Source: Pseudoips prasinana (taxonomy: Eukaryota > Arthropoda > Insecta > Lepidoptera > Nolidae). Taken from it: 64,000 bases of DNA. Under the pieces are notes generated by a model that made no database searches, had not been told where the DNA came from, and worked only from the letters and a program-made list of their open reading frames with translations. Position numbers and translations under genes: made by a program. Positions within the stretch are counted from its first letter, which is position 1, and every line of letters starts with the position of its first letter. The stretch covers positions 22,217,934 to 22,281,933 of the forward strand of contig OX621252.1 in the NCBI GenBank assembly GCA_951640165.1, in the 5' to 3' direction. Below, one piece after another: positions 21,701 to 29,434 of the stretch.

Positions 21701-22508
21701 TATCTTTATATTCCGTACAGAGATTAAATATTTTGTTGCGTTCCTCGTCATTCATGTGGTCAAGTCTAAGTTTTTGTAAATTATCTGTTAGAAGCTTTTC
21801 CGTTTCTATTGTAGGTCTTTCGACATTAAAGTTTAATACACATTCGGTCATATTTAGTTGGGTAACAGTAAAAGGTTTGGTTATAGTTATACGTACGGGT
21901 TTATCTAAAGTACTTTGTATAATCGTCGTTGCATATCCGTTTACACAATTTACCAATGCGGAAGGCATTCGTAGACCAGGAGTAAATTCTTTAAAATCAA
22001 TGACGCCTTCGCCTGAATGTAGATCTATCGGAATTTTGACACGTTGTTCACATCGTGGTTGCATATCAATAATATAGTTTAAGTTATGGATTATAGGGAT
22101 ACTAGCAGATTTAGTTTTTAGTTCTAAATGTTTAAGGTCAATTATCGCTTCTAATAGTTGAAGCAGATCGTTACCAATAAGTCCTTCATAGCGGTTATCT
22201 ACATCATATAAATGGAATTTGTGGAAGTTAGGAGAATTGAAGGTCGGTAATAAGGGAATTTCTATGACTTCATTATGACGGCTAGAAGAATGAGTGCTTA
22301 CTACCTGAAATGGTTCATGCTTAATGTACTCAGAGAAATATAAATATGCAACGCGTGGACTTATGAACGACCGGGTGCTCCCTGTATCGATCATGAACCT
22401 CGCATCTATTTCGGGGATATATATATACGGTAGCTTAAGACTATGGTCACAATTTAATTCTATATTTTCTCCTTCTTGGTAGAGGCATCTATGTGAAAAT
22501 TTTCCTCT
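18660..22508 (-). CDS. pol: Errantivirus Pol (protease-RT-RNase H-integrase)
   Basis: Enzyme polyprotein for reverse transcription and integration. Numbering is from the first Met at 22394 (1244 residues); the frame is open from 22508 and is probably entered by -1 frameshift from gag. An aspartic protease carries DTGS at 3-6. Reverse transcriptase has LDLASGYHQ (D352), RMPFGLKTAPATFQ and YLDD (414-417). RNase H has TTDAS (D563), ERE (E603), TDHKPL (D629) and NADALSR (D672). A Ser-rich linker of about 120 residues follows (680-800). Integrase has a zinc finger (H902, H908, C938, C941), then D971, D1024 and E1060, the last two 35 residues apart as in DD35E, and a basic C-terminal part. All catalytic residues are present. 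The 3' end overlaps env by 77 nt in another frame. The long plus-strand frame across 19771-20349 is a shadow of this gene. Confidence 0.96.
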   Translation of the reverse strand, partial: RGKFSHRCLYQEGENIELNCDHSLKLPYIYIPEIDARFMIDTGSTRSFISPRVAYLYFSEYIKHEPFQVVSTHSSSRHNEVIEIPLLPTFNSPNFHKFHLYDVDNRYEGLIGNDLLQLLEAIIDLKHLELKTKSASIPIIHNLNYIIDMQPRCEQRVKIPIDLHSGEGVIDFKEFTPGLRMPSALVNCVNGYATTIIQSTLDKPVRITITKPFTVTQLNMTECVLNFNVERPTIETEKLLTDNLQKLRLDHMNDEERNKIFNLCTEYKDIFYCDQIPLSFTNQVKHKIRTTNEDPIYVRPYRQAPTQAEEINRQTEKLLKENVIQESHSPWNSPVHLVPKKADASGEAKWRMVVDYRRLNDITVDDRYPLPNITELFDKLGKSFYFTTLDLASGYHQIEVEVEDRQKTAFSTQNGHWEFLRMPFGLKTAPATFQRTMDSVFKGLQGLHCMVYLDDVIIFSSSLDEHVQKLRTIFDRLRQTNLKLQLDKSEFLRKEIIYLGHTITRDGLKPNDDKIAAVLNYPLPKTTTEIKSFLGLIGYYRRFIKDFAHTTKPLTSCLKKRNKIVLDKNYIDAFNKCKELLTSAPLLQYPDFEKPFILTTDASNVAIGAVLSQGPIGGDKPVAYASRTLSDTETRYSTIERECLAIVWAIKHFRPYLYGKKFSIYTDHKPLSWLNSQKDASNKLTRGRLRLQDYDYKVIYKSGKQNLNADALSRIKINATHSEDEGQSMQVNIDDTEQKRREGSDRQNVKKVTAKPRDRRNSSSTITVSDSSATISASPISISSDSDKMSVTNSVKIPEYPIRSPSVTTKSDTIHSAIDVESSGIPILQEAIDTKPNQILVFTWLRNEMQVRNLSGEKQKILEVFLPINNPDLVKRFLLEYIRPKTKYFIYFEDNEHRRQFSTKVIELFRKDTVQLFECTERVVYVEDEKEQRAIVIKYHEGKSCHRGIKETLGRIRRNYFWQNMQETISAIINACEICRKMKYDRKPIKPFLQLTQTQDAPFQEVFIDLFQIEGQYYLTLIDAFSKLGQAIPISNRSTPEVVRALMKYFSFYGIPQKISSDPGSEFNNELLKEFLNLHKIELHIGTPNNPNSMGLIERLHSTINEIYRCAKYEERCTDAASVMMYSIMAYNNAIHSVTGLTPFETVFGHTDSNSSFALEFEKQYVQKLVRDHAKRTKFLYKYLTDKMIEIKENIRKKRGGEGEIDLPEGKVIYAKDVNKRKSKDKPRYTKAKIIGKVTRNIVPIEVGQRKTKVPIKNVKRPPQVVRVDDSDAGAGPSTAIP

Positions 22509-23788
22509 TTAGACGGGTCATTGTTTTCATTTTTATATTCCTCGTCATAATAAAATTCTTCGGCCTGAGTAGGATAACCTTCCTCGTATTCTTCGGTCTC
22601 ATAGCAAACATTGTCATAGTCATAGTGGTCATAATTATCGACTGTTAGTTCGTTTAGTCTGTAACCATTTTGGGGCTGTGTCCTTGGAATTGCTGTCCTC
22701 ATTGTTACATCTGGATCGTGCGACCTAGAAGCTTGAACTTGGGGCGGTCTGTAGCCGAATTGTTGGGGTGTCATTCCTAAATTTTGTGAAGGCCTATAGC
22801 CAAACTGTTGAGGCATTACACCTAAATTCTGTGGAGGTTTATAGCCAAATTGTTGGTTATTACTTTGGAATTGAGGTGGTTTGTAACCTTGGAACTGAGG
22901 TCTGTATCCAAATGGCTGTTGTGGTTGCGTCTGAGGACGGAACCCAAATTGCTGTGGGCGGTAGCCGAACTGTGGCCTAACACTAGTATTTTGATATTGA
23001 CCAAACTGCGGCCTGTTATGCGGAATACCAAAATTAAATTTTTGTTGGGGTGTAAAATTTTGTAGAACTGGTTTATAAGCAGGGTGGGCCATAGGTGGTG
23101 AGTTGCCGAATTTAAAATTAGTAGGACTTAATGTATTAAACGGTGGTTTATGTGTCACTTGGTTATTTTGCATACGATTTCGTAATATATATTGTTCGTG
23201 GAAGTTTACTTCCTCGAGAACTAGTGATAAAGCTTTCTCTAGCGTAGAGGGGGCCTTTAACCTAACTACTCGTACCATATTTTCCGGTAAGTTGTAGAGG
23301 AAAACATTTAAGGCCGTGTTATTATATATAGTAATTTTAGCCCGTTTCATGTCGTCATCTGGCGATAAGTTAGCCTTCGAGATAAGTAACGACCGAATAT
23401 TTTGTAGCCTATTACAGAAATCTAAGTAAGTTTCCCCTGGTTTAATTTTACATGATTCTAATTCTATATTGATGCACTCCTCGCTACGTGGGTCACCGAA
23501 ATGTTGTTCTAGTAACTCTTTTAACGCAGACCATGTCGATATATCTTCGCGTTCTGATAGTAACGCGGCTGCATTATCAGTGAGCCTACTAGTTATCGCA
23601 TGTAATATATATATATTCTGTTCTTCGTGGCCCCTATACCTTTCGATAACGTATTCAGATTTTCGGATGAATAAATTTAAATGTCTTTTATCACCATTAA
23701 AAAGGGGTATTAACTTAAGCATCTCATTTGGGATCGGTACTACTCTAATTACTGGTTCCGGTAATGGTATTTCATGTGCTTGCTGCAT
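22460..23788 (-). CDS. gag: Errantivirus Gag polyprotein
   Basis: Structural polyprotein that would form the virus-like capsid and bind genomic RNA; 442 residues. Residues about 20-200 form the conserved matrix/capsid-like region of gypsy-type Gag (LIPLFNGDKRHLNLFIRKSE near 26-45, FGDPRSEECINIELESCK near 97-114). Residues about 255-350 are Pro/Gln/Phe/Tyr-rich with repeated QFGYRP-type units, and an acidic Tyr/Glu-rich stretch follows near the C terminus. No CCHC zinc knuckle is seen, so RNA binding may rest on the basic/aromatic repeats. The ATG at 23786-23788 is the first long-frame start after the leader. The stop at 22460-22462 lies inside the opened pol frame, with slippery AAATTTT 36 nt before it, so pol would come from -1 frameshifting. 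The frame is intact. Confidence 0.93.
   Translation of the reverse strand: MQQAHEIPLPEPVIRVVPIPNEMLKLIPLFNGDKRHLNLFIRKSEYVIERYRGHEEQNIYILHAITSRLTDNAAALLSEREDISTWSALKELLEQHFGDPRSEECINIELESCKIKPGETYLDFCNRLQNIRSLLISKANLSPDDDMKRAKITIYNNTALNVFLYNLPENMVRVVRLKAPSTLEKALSLVLEEVNFHEQYILRNRMQNNQVTHKPPFNTLSPTNFKFGNSPPMAHPAYKPVLQNFTPQQKFNFGIPHNRPQFGQYQNTSVRPQFGYRPQQFGFRPQTQPQQPFGYRPQFQGYKPPQFQSNNQQFGYKPPQNLGVMPQQFGYRPSQNLGMTPQQFGYRPPQVQASRSHDPDVTMRTAIPRTQPQNGYRLNELTVDNYDHYDYDNVCYETEEYEEGYPTQAEEFYYDEEYKNENNDPSKEENFHIDASTKKEKI
22496..22502 (-). promoter_or_regulatory. -1 ribosomal frameshift heptamer (gag to pol)
   Basis: The element strand reads A-AAT-TTT in the gag frame (X XXY YYZ), a canonical slippery heptamer. 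It lies in the only window where both frames are open: the pol frame opens at 22508 and gag stops at 22460. After slippage the pol frame is uninterrupted into the protease. A downstream stem or pseudoknot was not worked out. Confidence 0.8.
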
Positions 23789-24302
23789 TTTGTAAAGTAA
23801 ATGACAGTCACTGAAGTTATTAAATCAAAATTCTAACACACACAATAAAATACACTCTTAAATATAACTTAGTATAAATCGTTTCAATTATTTTAAATCT
23901 TAACGTTACATATAAATTTATTTCGTAAATATTTCTAATATAAAGTTACTCTGCGATTTTTATATAAACTGCTTTCTTATCTAAGGTTAGAACTTAACAA
24001 ATATTGATATTAAGTTTACCAGATTACGTTATACTGAGAGACGTCTAATCTCAAAATAACAATTAAATAAAACCTTTTTGAACAAGTAAGGGAATATATA
24101 TGGCAAGGAAGGCAAGAATTTTGACTTACCAGCCGACCGCTACTCCCATGCTTGAAGTCCTTGAAGAAGTTTGACAAATTTATTTGGTTCGATGATCGCG
24201 TCGAGCGTTTCGCGCCGCGGTCACGTAATCTACGTGAATTTCGACACTTCGATTTTCGCGAGACGGCGCAGCTTTTAACGACACGATCCTGTCCTCAGCG
24301 CC
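23789..24302 (-). other. Errantivirus 5' leader
   Basis: About 500 untranslated bases lie between 5' LTR and gag ATG. They hold the primer-binding site at the LTR edge and a consensus splice donor, and the part next to gag is very AT-rich. A packaging signal would be expected here by analogy but cannot be read from sequence alone. Confidence 0.7.
24124..24130 (-). promoter_or_regulatory. Candidate splice donor for the env mRNA
   Basis: In the leader between primer site and gag, the element strand reads CTGGTAAGTCA, a near-perfect donor (GGTAAGT). Errantiviruses make Env from a spliced subgenomic RNA whose donor is upstream of or near gag. The matching acceptor before the env ATG at 18736 has no strong pyrimidine tract and was not assigned. 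Confidence 0.6.
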
Positions 24303-24303
24303 A
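24286..24303 (-). promoter_or_regulatory. Primer-binding site for minus-strand DNA synthesis
   Basis: Directly at the inner edge of the 5' LTR the element strand reads TGGCGCTGAGGACAGGAT, the pattern expected for pairing with a tRNA 3' end (TGG complements CCA). The first T is also the last LTR base. The complementary sequence resembles a T-arm plus acceptor strand. The TGGCGC start is common to Ser- and Lys-type primers, but I did not identify the tRNA. Confidence 0.85.
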
Positions 24304-24552
24304 GTCAAACATTAAAATCAGTTAAAAGGTTTTTTAAAAATAAAAGATTTGATTAAGTGCTGCCGATTTGGAGGCTAGCTGTATAATGAATAAAAATCTT
24401 ATTAACTAACGCCTTCAAGGGGCGACAAAACATATCATATATCGTCGGGAACAATATTCTAAGAACCGCGTCCGGTGGCAATGCTGAGCCATCGATAACG
24501 GTCACGTAGCATGTATTAATCCAAAACAGATGACGTGACAGGATGCATAACT
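24303..24552 (-). repeat. 5' LTR of errantivirus
   Basis: This 250-bp direct repeat is at the upstream end of the minus-strand provirus. It matches 16769-17018 base for base by eye. It begins AGTTATGCAT and ends TGTTTGACT on the element strand. No clear TATA box is seen; errantivirus LTR promoters are typically initiator-driven, so promoter position within it is not assigned. The outer boundary is uncertain by one base, because acat or acata can be read as the target duplication. Confidence 0.95.
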
Positions 24553-24879
24553 ACATACACACTGTGTGTGTTGTTGTGTGCAGAGCACATATTTAGTTGG
24601 GCCCAATACGCCACGCGACAGAAAACTCAACTGTTGCAACTTTCGCGCATGGGTTTATAATTGATAGTGTGTTTTTGGTTTTGTAATGTTGATCTATTGA
24701 ATAAGAAGTTAGGTTAAGAGAATAAGGATACAACATTATTATTTATTTATTAGTATAGAGAGGCACATTGGATCCGGTGGTAGCATTAAAGCGCGACCGT
24801 CGTTATTAACACAAGGTCCGTCATAATAATAATACCTAAATATAGACAGAACCATTGACAATATATAGTAAAAATATTA

Positions 24880-25128
24880 GACTTAAACTAGATAATTAAA
24901 CATAATCTCTTGACAATAACTTGATACGAGCTAGCTAAATATCGTTGCTATAATAAATTAAATTTTATAAATGTTTTCATACAATCAATACAATGTGTAC
25001 CTAAATATCTATGTTACTAGAAATAATAATGTATACAACTATATTACTACAAACATGTTCTGACTATTTACAAGCGCTTTTTTAAAGTCTACGTGAATAA
25101 AAACCTTTTTTATTTATTTTATTTTCTA
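24880..25128 (-). repeat. Dispersed repeat E, inverted mate of 28118-28335
   Basis: Contains ataacttgatacgagctagc and ctatttacaagcgctttttt, then tctacgtgaataaaaacc. The reverse complement recurs at 28118-28335 and partially at 55925-56050. The terminal aaataaaaaaggtttttat resembles a retroposon tail. Confidence 0.6.
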
Positions 25129-25140
25129 TTTATAATGCAA

Positions 25141-25256
25141 AGAATGTTTTATGCTGGAAATCGCTGGATGCGGATAGCGCAAGACCGGCAGTTGTGGAGA
25201 TCTTTGGGGGAAAGCCTTGTCCAGCAGTGGACATCTTTCGGCTGATATGATGATGA
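25141..25256 (+). mobile_element. RTE-like 3' end
   Basis: tggaaatcgctggatgcgga, caagaccggcagttgtggag, gccttgtccagcagtggaca, then ggctgatatgatgatg tail. It abuts a 5S-derived SINE. Confidence 0.65.
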
Positions 25257-25257
25257 T

Positions 25258-25500
25258 AGAGAATGCGCTCATAGCTGGATGCTATCACCGGTCCGTAAGT
25301 GATCGGCGAGGTTAAGCAGGTTGACCACCAAAGTGGTTTAATTTCTGAGCGTCTCTGTGCTTCAGAGGGCATGTTAAGCTATCAGTCCCGGTTCTAGTCA
25401 TTAGGCAACAGACGTTAAGCCATGTCAGAGGCCTACTGGGCGGCTTGAACAAATCCGAAACGAGGATAACCACTGCCCATACAATAAGTAAGTATAGGGA
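25258..25500 (+). mobile_element. 5S rRNA-derived SINE (family 5S)
   Basis: Head gcgctcatagctggatgcta, then gtaagtgatcggcgaggtta and agcaggttgacc resemble the 5S rRNA internal promoter (gatcaccgaagttaagca). The body ctgagcgtctctgtgcttca...cgttaagccatgtcagaggc, then gggcggcttgaac, is shared with the other copies. The c-box part is shortened here. Confidence 0.55.
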
Positions 25501-25592
25501 ATGGTTTCTTTAGACAGGTTCAAGCCATGCAGTAGACCTCTTACCTGGCATAAAAAAAGGAAAAAGTCTATAGTAAATATAGAAAAAAAAGA

Positions 25593-25593
<1 letters not shown>

Positions 25594-25624
<31 letters not shown>
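25594..25624. repeat. (TA)n microsatellite
   Basis: About 15 uninterrupted TA dinucleotides; short open frames over it on both strands are artefacts. Confidence 0.85.
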
Positions 25625-25628
<4 letters not shown>

Positions 25629-25741
25629 TACGAGGGACATAATAATGACAGTATTATCGAAGTTATCCGTATACAGTATGGAGATAAGGGGGGTGGGGGT
25701 AACTGCGTATTGTAATTTGACAGCAAATGTGATATAGTGGT

Positions 25742-25900
25742 TAGTCAAAGTCAAAGTCAAATGTACTTTATTCCGTAAAAATTTTACATTTATGTGGAAT
25801 CGTCATATTTTTTTTACCCTACCGTGCAGTGCATGACGTGGCAGCTACTGAGAAACACTGCCAGAAAACTCAGTAGGAATCCTTTTTTAAAATAAAATAT
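25742..25900. repeat. Probable retroposon 3' region
   Basis: The gtcaaagtcaaagtcaaatg run, ttattccg, then gcagctactgagaaacactg and aactcagtaggaatcc look like the dispersed 3' end of a non-LTR element. Only one copy in this window, so the call is weak. Confidence 0.35.
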
Positions 25901-26432
25901 ACTTAAGATAATAACCTTGTTACTAGTGTGTTCCAGGTTCGATGTCTACATATGACAGCTATTTATGTGGGCTATATGCTTCGATCGGCTATATGATCGA
26001 AGGCTATGTTGTTGTCTTGAGTCTGGATGTGACTTGTATCCGTGGATTGTAGGTATATTCGTGAATTGCCCCGCGCATTAGCGATTTATTTCCTTAATGT
26101 GCGTGTTCTCTTTTAAGAAGTAAAGAAAAACAATATATTGAAGTATCTCTACTTATTGGCCCTGACTACACCCATTTGCCAGACAACGGGCTTTTCTCTT
26201 TTTTCTTTTCTATTAAGTGGTATTTGTATTGCATTTGTTTTAATACTTATGTTAACCCAAGCGTCTATCAGAGTTGTAGGTCCTTCTCAAAGAACCTACA
26301 CTTGGCCGTAAGAGTTTAAGAGTTATTGGTTGTAAGTATCATTTAACATATCAACAAAAACTGGTAAATGGCCTACGTACTTAAGTAAGTACGTTCAAGA
26401 AGAAAACACAACAGTAGAATATTTCATACTAG

Positions 26433-26622
26433 CTCAGTAGCCTCACGGTCATACCCGCATTAAACTTTATTATTTATAGCCTATGTGTTATTCTAATGTA
26501 TAAACTATATATTACTACAAAGTTCCGGTCAATTGTCGGTAGTATTTGCTTGAAAGAGTAACAATTTAAATATCCATACTCACCAGCTTGCGCATTTTTA
26601 ATATTGGTAGAGCTTAGGGGCG
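26433..26622 (-). mobile_element. Decayed Helitron-like element
   Basis: actagctcagtagcctcacg, cccgcattaaactttattat, tatagcctatgtgttatt and a tgcgcatttttaatattggt end follow the order of the short Helitron-like copies, with several substitutions. Confidence 0.5.
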
Positions 26623-26625
26623 CTC

Positions 26626-26890
26626 ATAGACAGTGTACTTCCCAGTCCCTATATAAGTGATCGGTGAAGTAAAGCACCTAGGCTCGCGGTCAGTCTATAC
26701 ATGGGTGACCGTTAAAGTGGTTTAACTTCTGAGCGTCTCCATGCTATTGATGAGATTGCAATGCTACTACTGGTCCTGGTTGTTGTCGTTAAACAACAGT
26801 TGTTACACCAGGTTAGCATTTTGGGCGGCTTGACAACTCTGACACCGGGGTATCAGTTGCCTGACAACAAACAAGAAAACAAAAGTATAG
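26626..26890 (+). mobile_element. 5S rRNA-derived SINE
   Basis: gtgatcggtgaagtaaagca, then cggtcagtctatacatgggt and gacc follow the order of the 5S rRNA A-box and C-box region (gatgggtgacc). The body gtttaacttctgagcgtctc and end gggcggcttgacaactctga are family-specific. Confidence 0.65.
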
Positions 26891-26920
26891 TAAAATGTAT
26901 TGACTAACTCATTTTTAATA

Positions 26921-27175
26921 TAATAATAATATATCTCGGGACAATGTCACACAGATCATCCTAGCCCCAAACTAAGCAAAGCTTGTACTATGGGTACGAG
27001 GCGACGATATACATACTTATATAGATAGATAAATACTTATATACATAGAAAACATCCATGACTCAGAAACAAATATTCGTGCTCATCACACAAATATTTG
27101 CACTTACCGGGATTCGAACCCAGGACCACCAGTTTCGTAGGCAGGAGCACTACCAACTAAGCTACGGTGACCGTC
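26921..27175 (-). mobile_element. tRNA-derived SINE, family B (full length)
   Basis: Minus-strand head gacggtcaccgtagcttag, TTGGTAGTGCTCCTGCC, and B box GGGTTCGAATCCCGG, body gcacgaatatttgtttctga and 3' module gtacaagctttgcttagttt, gggacaatgtca end. The head resembles a tRNA with A box tagcttagttggtag. Confidence 0.8.
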
Positions 27176-27179
27176 TTTA

Positions 27180-28000
27180 AGCTAAATATTATTTTGTAGT
27201 AGTTAATTTTGATGATTGTAAACGTCTACAAATTATCTTAACACAATTCTCTAAGTACCTAAGACTCAAAATTCCGTAACACCGATCAGATTAACCTACC
27301 TATTTGTTTTCAAACGTAACGCCCCAACCTGACACCTAACGAAATACCCACGCAAATACGAAAGGTTAAACCATTAAAAAATGCAAATAAAGTACTCCCC
27401 GTGCTCATTATTATTCTAGAATCCAAAGGTCTTTGTGAAACAGGTCTCCAGAAAACAAACTCTTGCGCAGCGCGACTCTGCAAACAATATGGCCGCGATA
27501 ACGCACCGCCATCTTGAATTTATCGAGGTTACACACACTGGGAGTTTTAAATTATTATTTTATTATGCTGCATAAGTTGAGGTAATTTAAATTATGATAT
27601 AGGGTATTGTTTTATTACATTGTGCATACTTAGATGACACTTGTTAAATTAAAGTGATATAAAAATAACTTAGAGGATTAATAGCTTATCGGTAATTTGA
27701 CACGTGACTCCTGGGTATGCGGTACCAAGATTAAAGTAAGATAGCCTTCATTCTATAAGCTGGGCTAGAGAAGTTATGTCCCGCTCTATAGATGGCTATT
27801 CTACGTTACGACCCGCCGCGCCGTTAAGCCTTCGAGCCTATTAGCCTGCAGAGACACATTCCCACACAAAAGCCTCTCGATTACTAGTGTAAAAAAATAT
27901 AAAACCGACTTATGGAATGAAATTTATATGAAACGATTTCGAAAGCATTCCTTTTCGATTAAAAAGAGAGTTATCAAAGTCGCTTGACAAATAGGCCGGC
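27180..28000. other. Mostly unique DNA with a GCCATCTTG motif
   Basis: No frame or repeat supported. At 27500-27517 the sequence aacgcaccgccatcttga carries a YY1/Pho-type core in a locally CpG-containing stretch (gcgcagcgcgac, ggccgcgataacg). Confidence 0.35.
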
Positions 28001-28004
28001 AACC

Positions 28005-28115
28005 AACTGCGGCTCCTCTGGTGTTGCGAGTGTCCATGGGCGGAGGTGATCACTTACCATCAGGTGACTCACTTGCTCGTTTGCCATCCTATTATATAAA
28101 AAATAAATAAAATAA
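28005..28115 (+). mobile_element. Non-LTR retroelement 3' end
   Basis: ggtgttgcgagtgtccatgg, gcggaggtgatcacttacca, tcaggtgactcacttgctcg, tttgccatcc, then (ATAAA)n. The reverse order at 49545-49615 is a second decayed copy. CR1/Jockey-type is likely but not certain. Confidence 0.5.
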
Positions 28116-28117
28116 AT

Positions 28118-28335
28118 AAAAAAGGTTTTTATTCACGTAGACTTTAAAAAAGCGCTTGTAAATAGTCAGAACATGTTTGTAGTAATATAGTTGTATACAT
28201 TAGATATTATTTCTAGTAACATAGATATTTAGGTACATCTTGTATGAAAACATTTATAAATTTATTTTATTACAGAAATGATATTTAGCTAGCTCGTATC
28301 AAGTTATTGTCAAGAGATTATGTTTAATTATACCA
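28118..28335 (+). repeat. Dispersed repeat E
   Basis: Begins aaaaaaggtttttattcacg, aagcgcttgtaaatagtcag, ends tagctcgtatcaagttattg tcaagagatt. Mate of the reverse copy at 24880-25128, about 3 kb away, in inverted orientation. Confidence 0.6.
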
Positions 28336-28400
28336 TAGTACAAGCTTTGCTTAGTTTGGGGCTAGGATGATCTGTGTGACATTGTCATATTAATAAAATA
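28336..28400 (+). mobile_element. SINE family B, 3' fragment
   Basis: ccatagtacaagctttgctt, agtttggggctaggatgatc, tgtgtgacattgtc, then AT repeats. Confidence 0.6.
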
Positions 28401-28599
28401 TATATATATATACATACATACATAGACTCATTTGAGCTCATAAGCATGTGTCTTGGTGTTAGTGTGTTCTATGTATTGTATGTATTTATTTACAAAATAT
28501 ATATTTAAGTATTTTTATCCTTTGTCTACTATCTATAGTACAAGCTTTGCTTAGTTGGGCTAGATGCCGCCGTGCGAAATACCCCAGGTATTTAACAGA

Positions 28600-28890
28600 C
28601 GGGGCTGTTGGCGTTGTTAGCAAACGCTTGCTTTTCACCCCGGAGGTCGTAGGTCCATTCCCACCCAGAGCAGATATTTGTATGCATGAATATGTCTGTT
28701 TGTCCTGATTCTGGGTGTAATTATCTATATAAGTACTTTTACAGTAAGTGTATTTACAAAAGAGAAGTATCTAACTAATATATTATGAAGTATATCAGTT
28801 ATGTGGTTTCCATAGTTCAAGCTCTGCTTAGTTTGGGATCTGATGGCCGTGTGCAAATAATGTCCCAGGATATTATTATTATTAATTAAT
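28600..28890 (+). mobile_element. tRNA-derived SINE, family A (diverged)
   Basis: gacggggctgttggcgttgt head, a B box altered to taggtccattcccaccc, intact body and 3' module with (ATT)n tail. Confidence 0.7.
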
Positions 28891-29264
28891 TAGCATAGCG
28901 CTATAAACTTGAAAAAGGACTGAATCTTTTAAATGGCTGAATAGATTATCAAGACCTTTAGCTTTTATAATCCAATAAACTATTATCCTAACTATTATCC
29001 TTTTAAAGGATCATTATTTATCACTATCAGTTCATCAGTAGTATATCTTCAACGTAATAGATGACTCCTATTACAGTAATTAATATTATGTATGTATACG
29101 ATTATATGTAGTTTATGGTATTAGTATATATCTAGTATATTATTTATAAATATTTTAATGTACGTAGTAGAATGCATATTAGAATGTATTTTTTATATTT
29201 ATTGTAGTTTTGTATGTAGTATGTACCCAAGAGTACCTTTATTAAAACGCTCTGTACACCGGCA
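28891..29264. other. AT-rich DNA, nothing recognised
   Basis: No frame or repeat supported. Confidence 0.3.
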
Positions 29265-29432
29265 ACTACCCGTTACTGTATCCTTTCTCCTATTTCCTAA
29301 GTAGGTTGTCTGGAAGAGATCACATTTTAGTGATAAGACCGCCATTTGTACTGCTCTCTCTAATGTGTATTGTTCTTGTATTGATAAATTTTTTGGTGTA
29401 CAATAAAGAGTTTAATAATAATAATAATAAAC
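29265..29432 (+). mobile_element. Non-LTR retroelement 3' UTR
   Basis: ggttgtctggaagagatcac, tagtgataagaccgccattt, tacaataaagagt followed by (AAT)n. A related copy sits at 55233-55428. It carries AATAAA near the end, as expected for a retroposed 3' UTR. Confidence 0.6.
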
Positions 29433-29434
29433 TA

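Larger units (their letters stand above)
16769..24552 (-). mobile_element. Complete errantivirus (gypsy/TED-type LTR retrovirus), intact
   Basis: A full-length endogenous retrovirus of the Errantivirus type lies on the minus strand: 5' LTR (24303-24552), primer site, leader with splice donor, gag, pol, env, polypurine tract and 3' LTR (16769-17018). Host DNA on both sides carries the duplicated tetramer acat (16765-16768 and 24553-24556). The termini read AGT...ACT rather than TG...CA, as in insect errantiviruses. I found no difference between the two LTRs, and all three large frames are free of stops and frameshifts, so insertion is recent. The target (gtgtACATacac) alternates purine and pyrimidine, the preference known for gypsy-family integrases. 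Exact relatives (TED, gypsy, others) cannot be ranked without alignment. Confidence 0.96.

Noticed and set aside
21733..22077. 114-codon plus-strand frame
   Set aside because: Antisense shadow of the pol region between protease and reverse transcriptase.
23469..23795. 108-codon plus-strand frame
   Set aside because: Antisense shadow of the gag N-terminal half.
25425..25760. Overlapping frames of 111 and 78 codons over the (TA)n tract
   Set aside because: Frames are kept open by TA repeats (Ile-Tyr runs) on both strands; not coding.
26626..26890. Genuine 5S rRNA gene
   Set aside because: Only the internal promoter region resembles 5S; the rest diverges and is shared by several dispersed copies.
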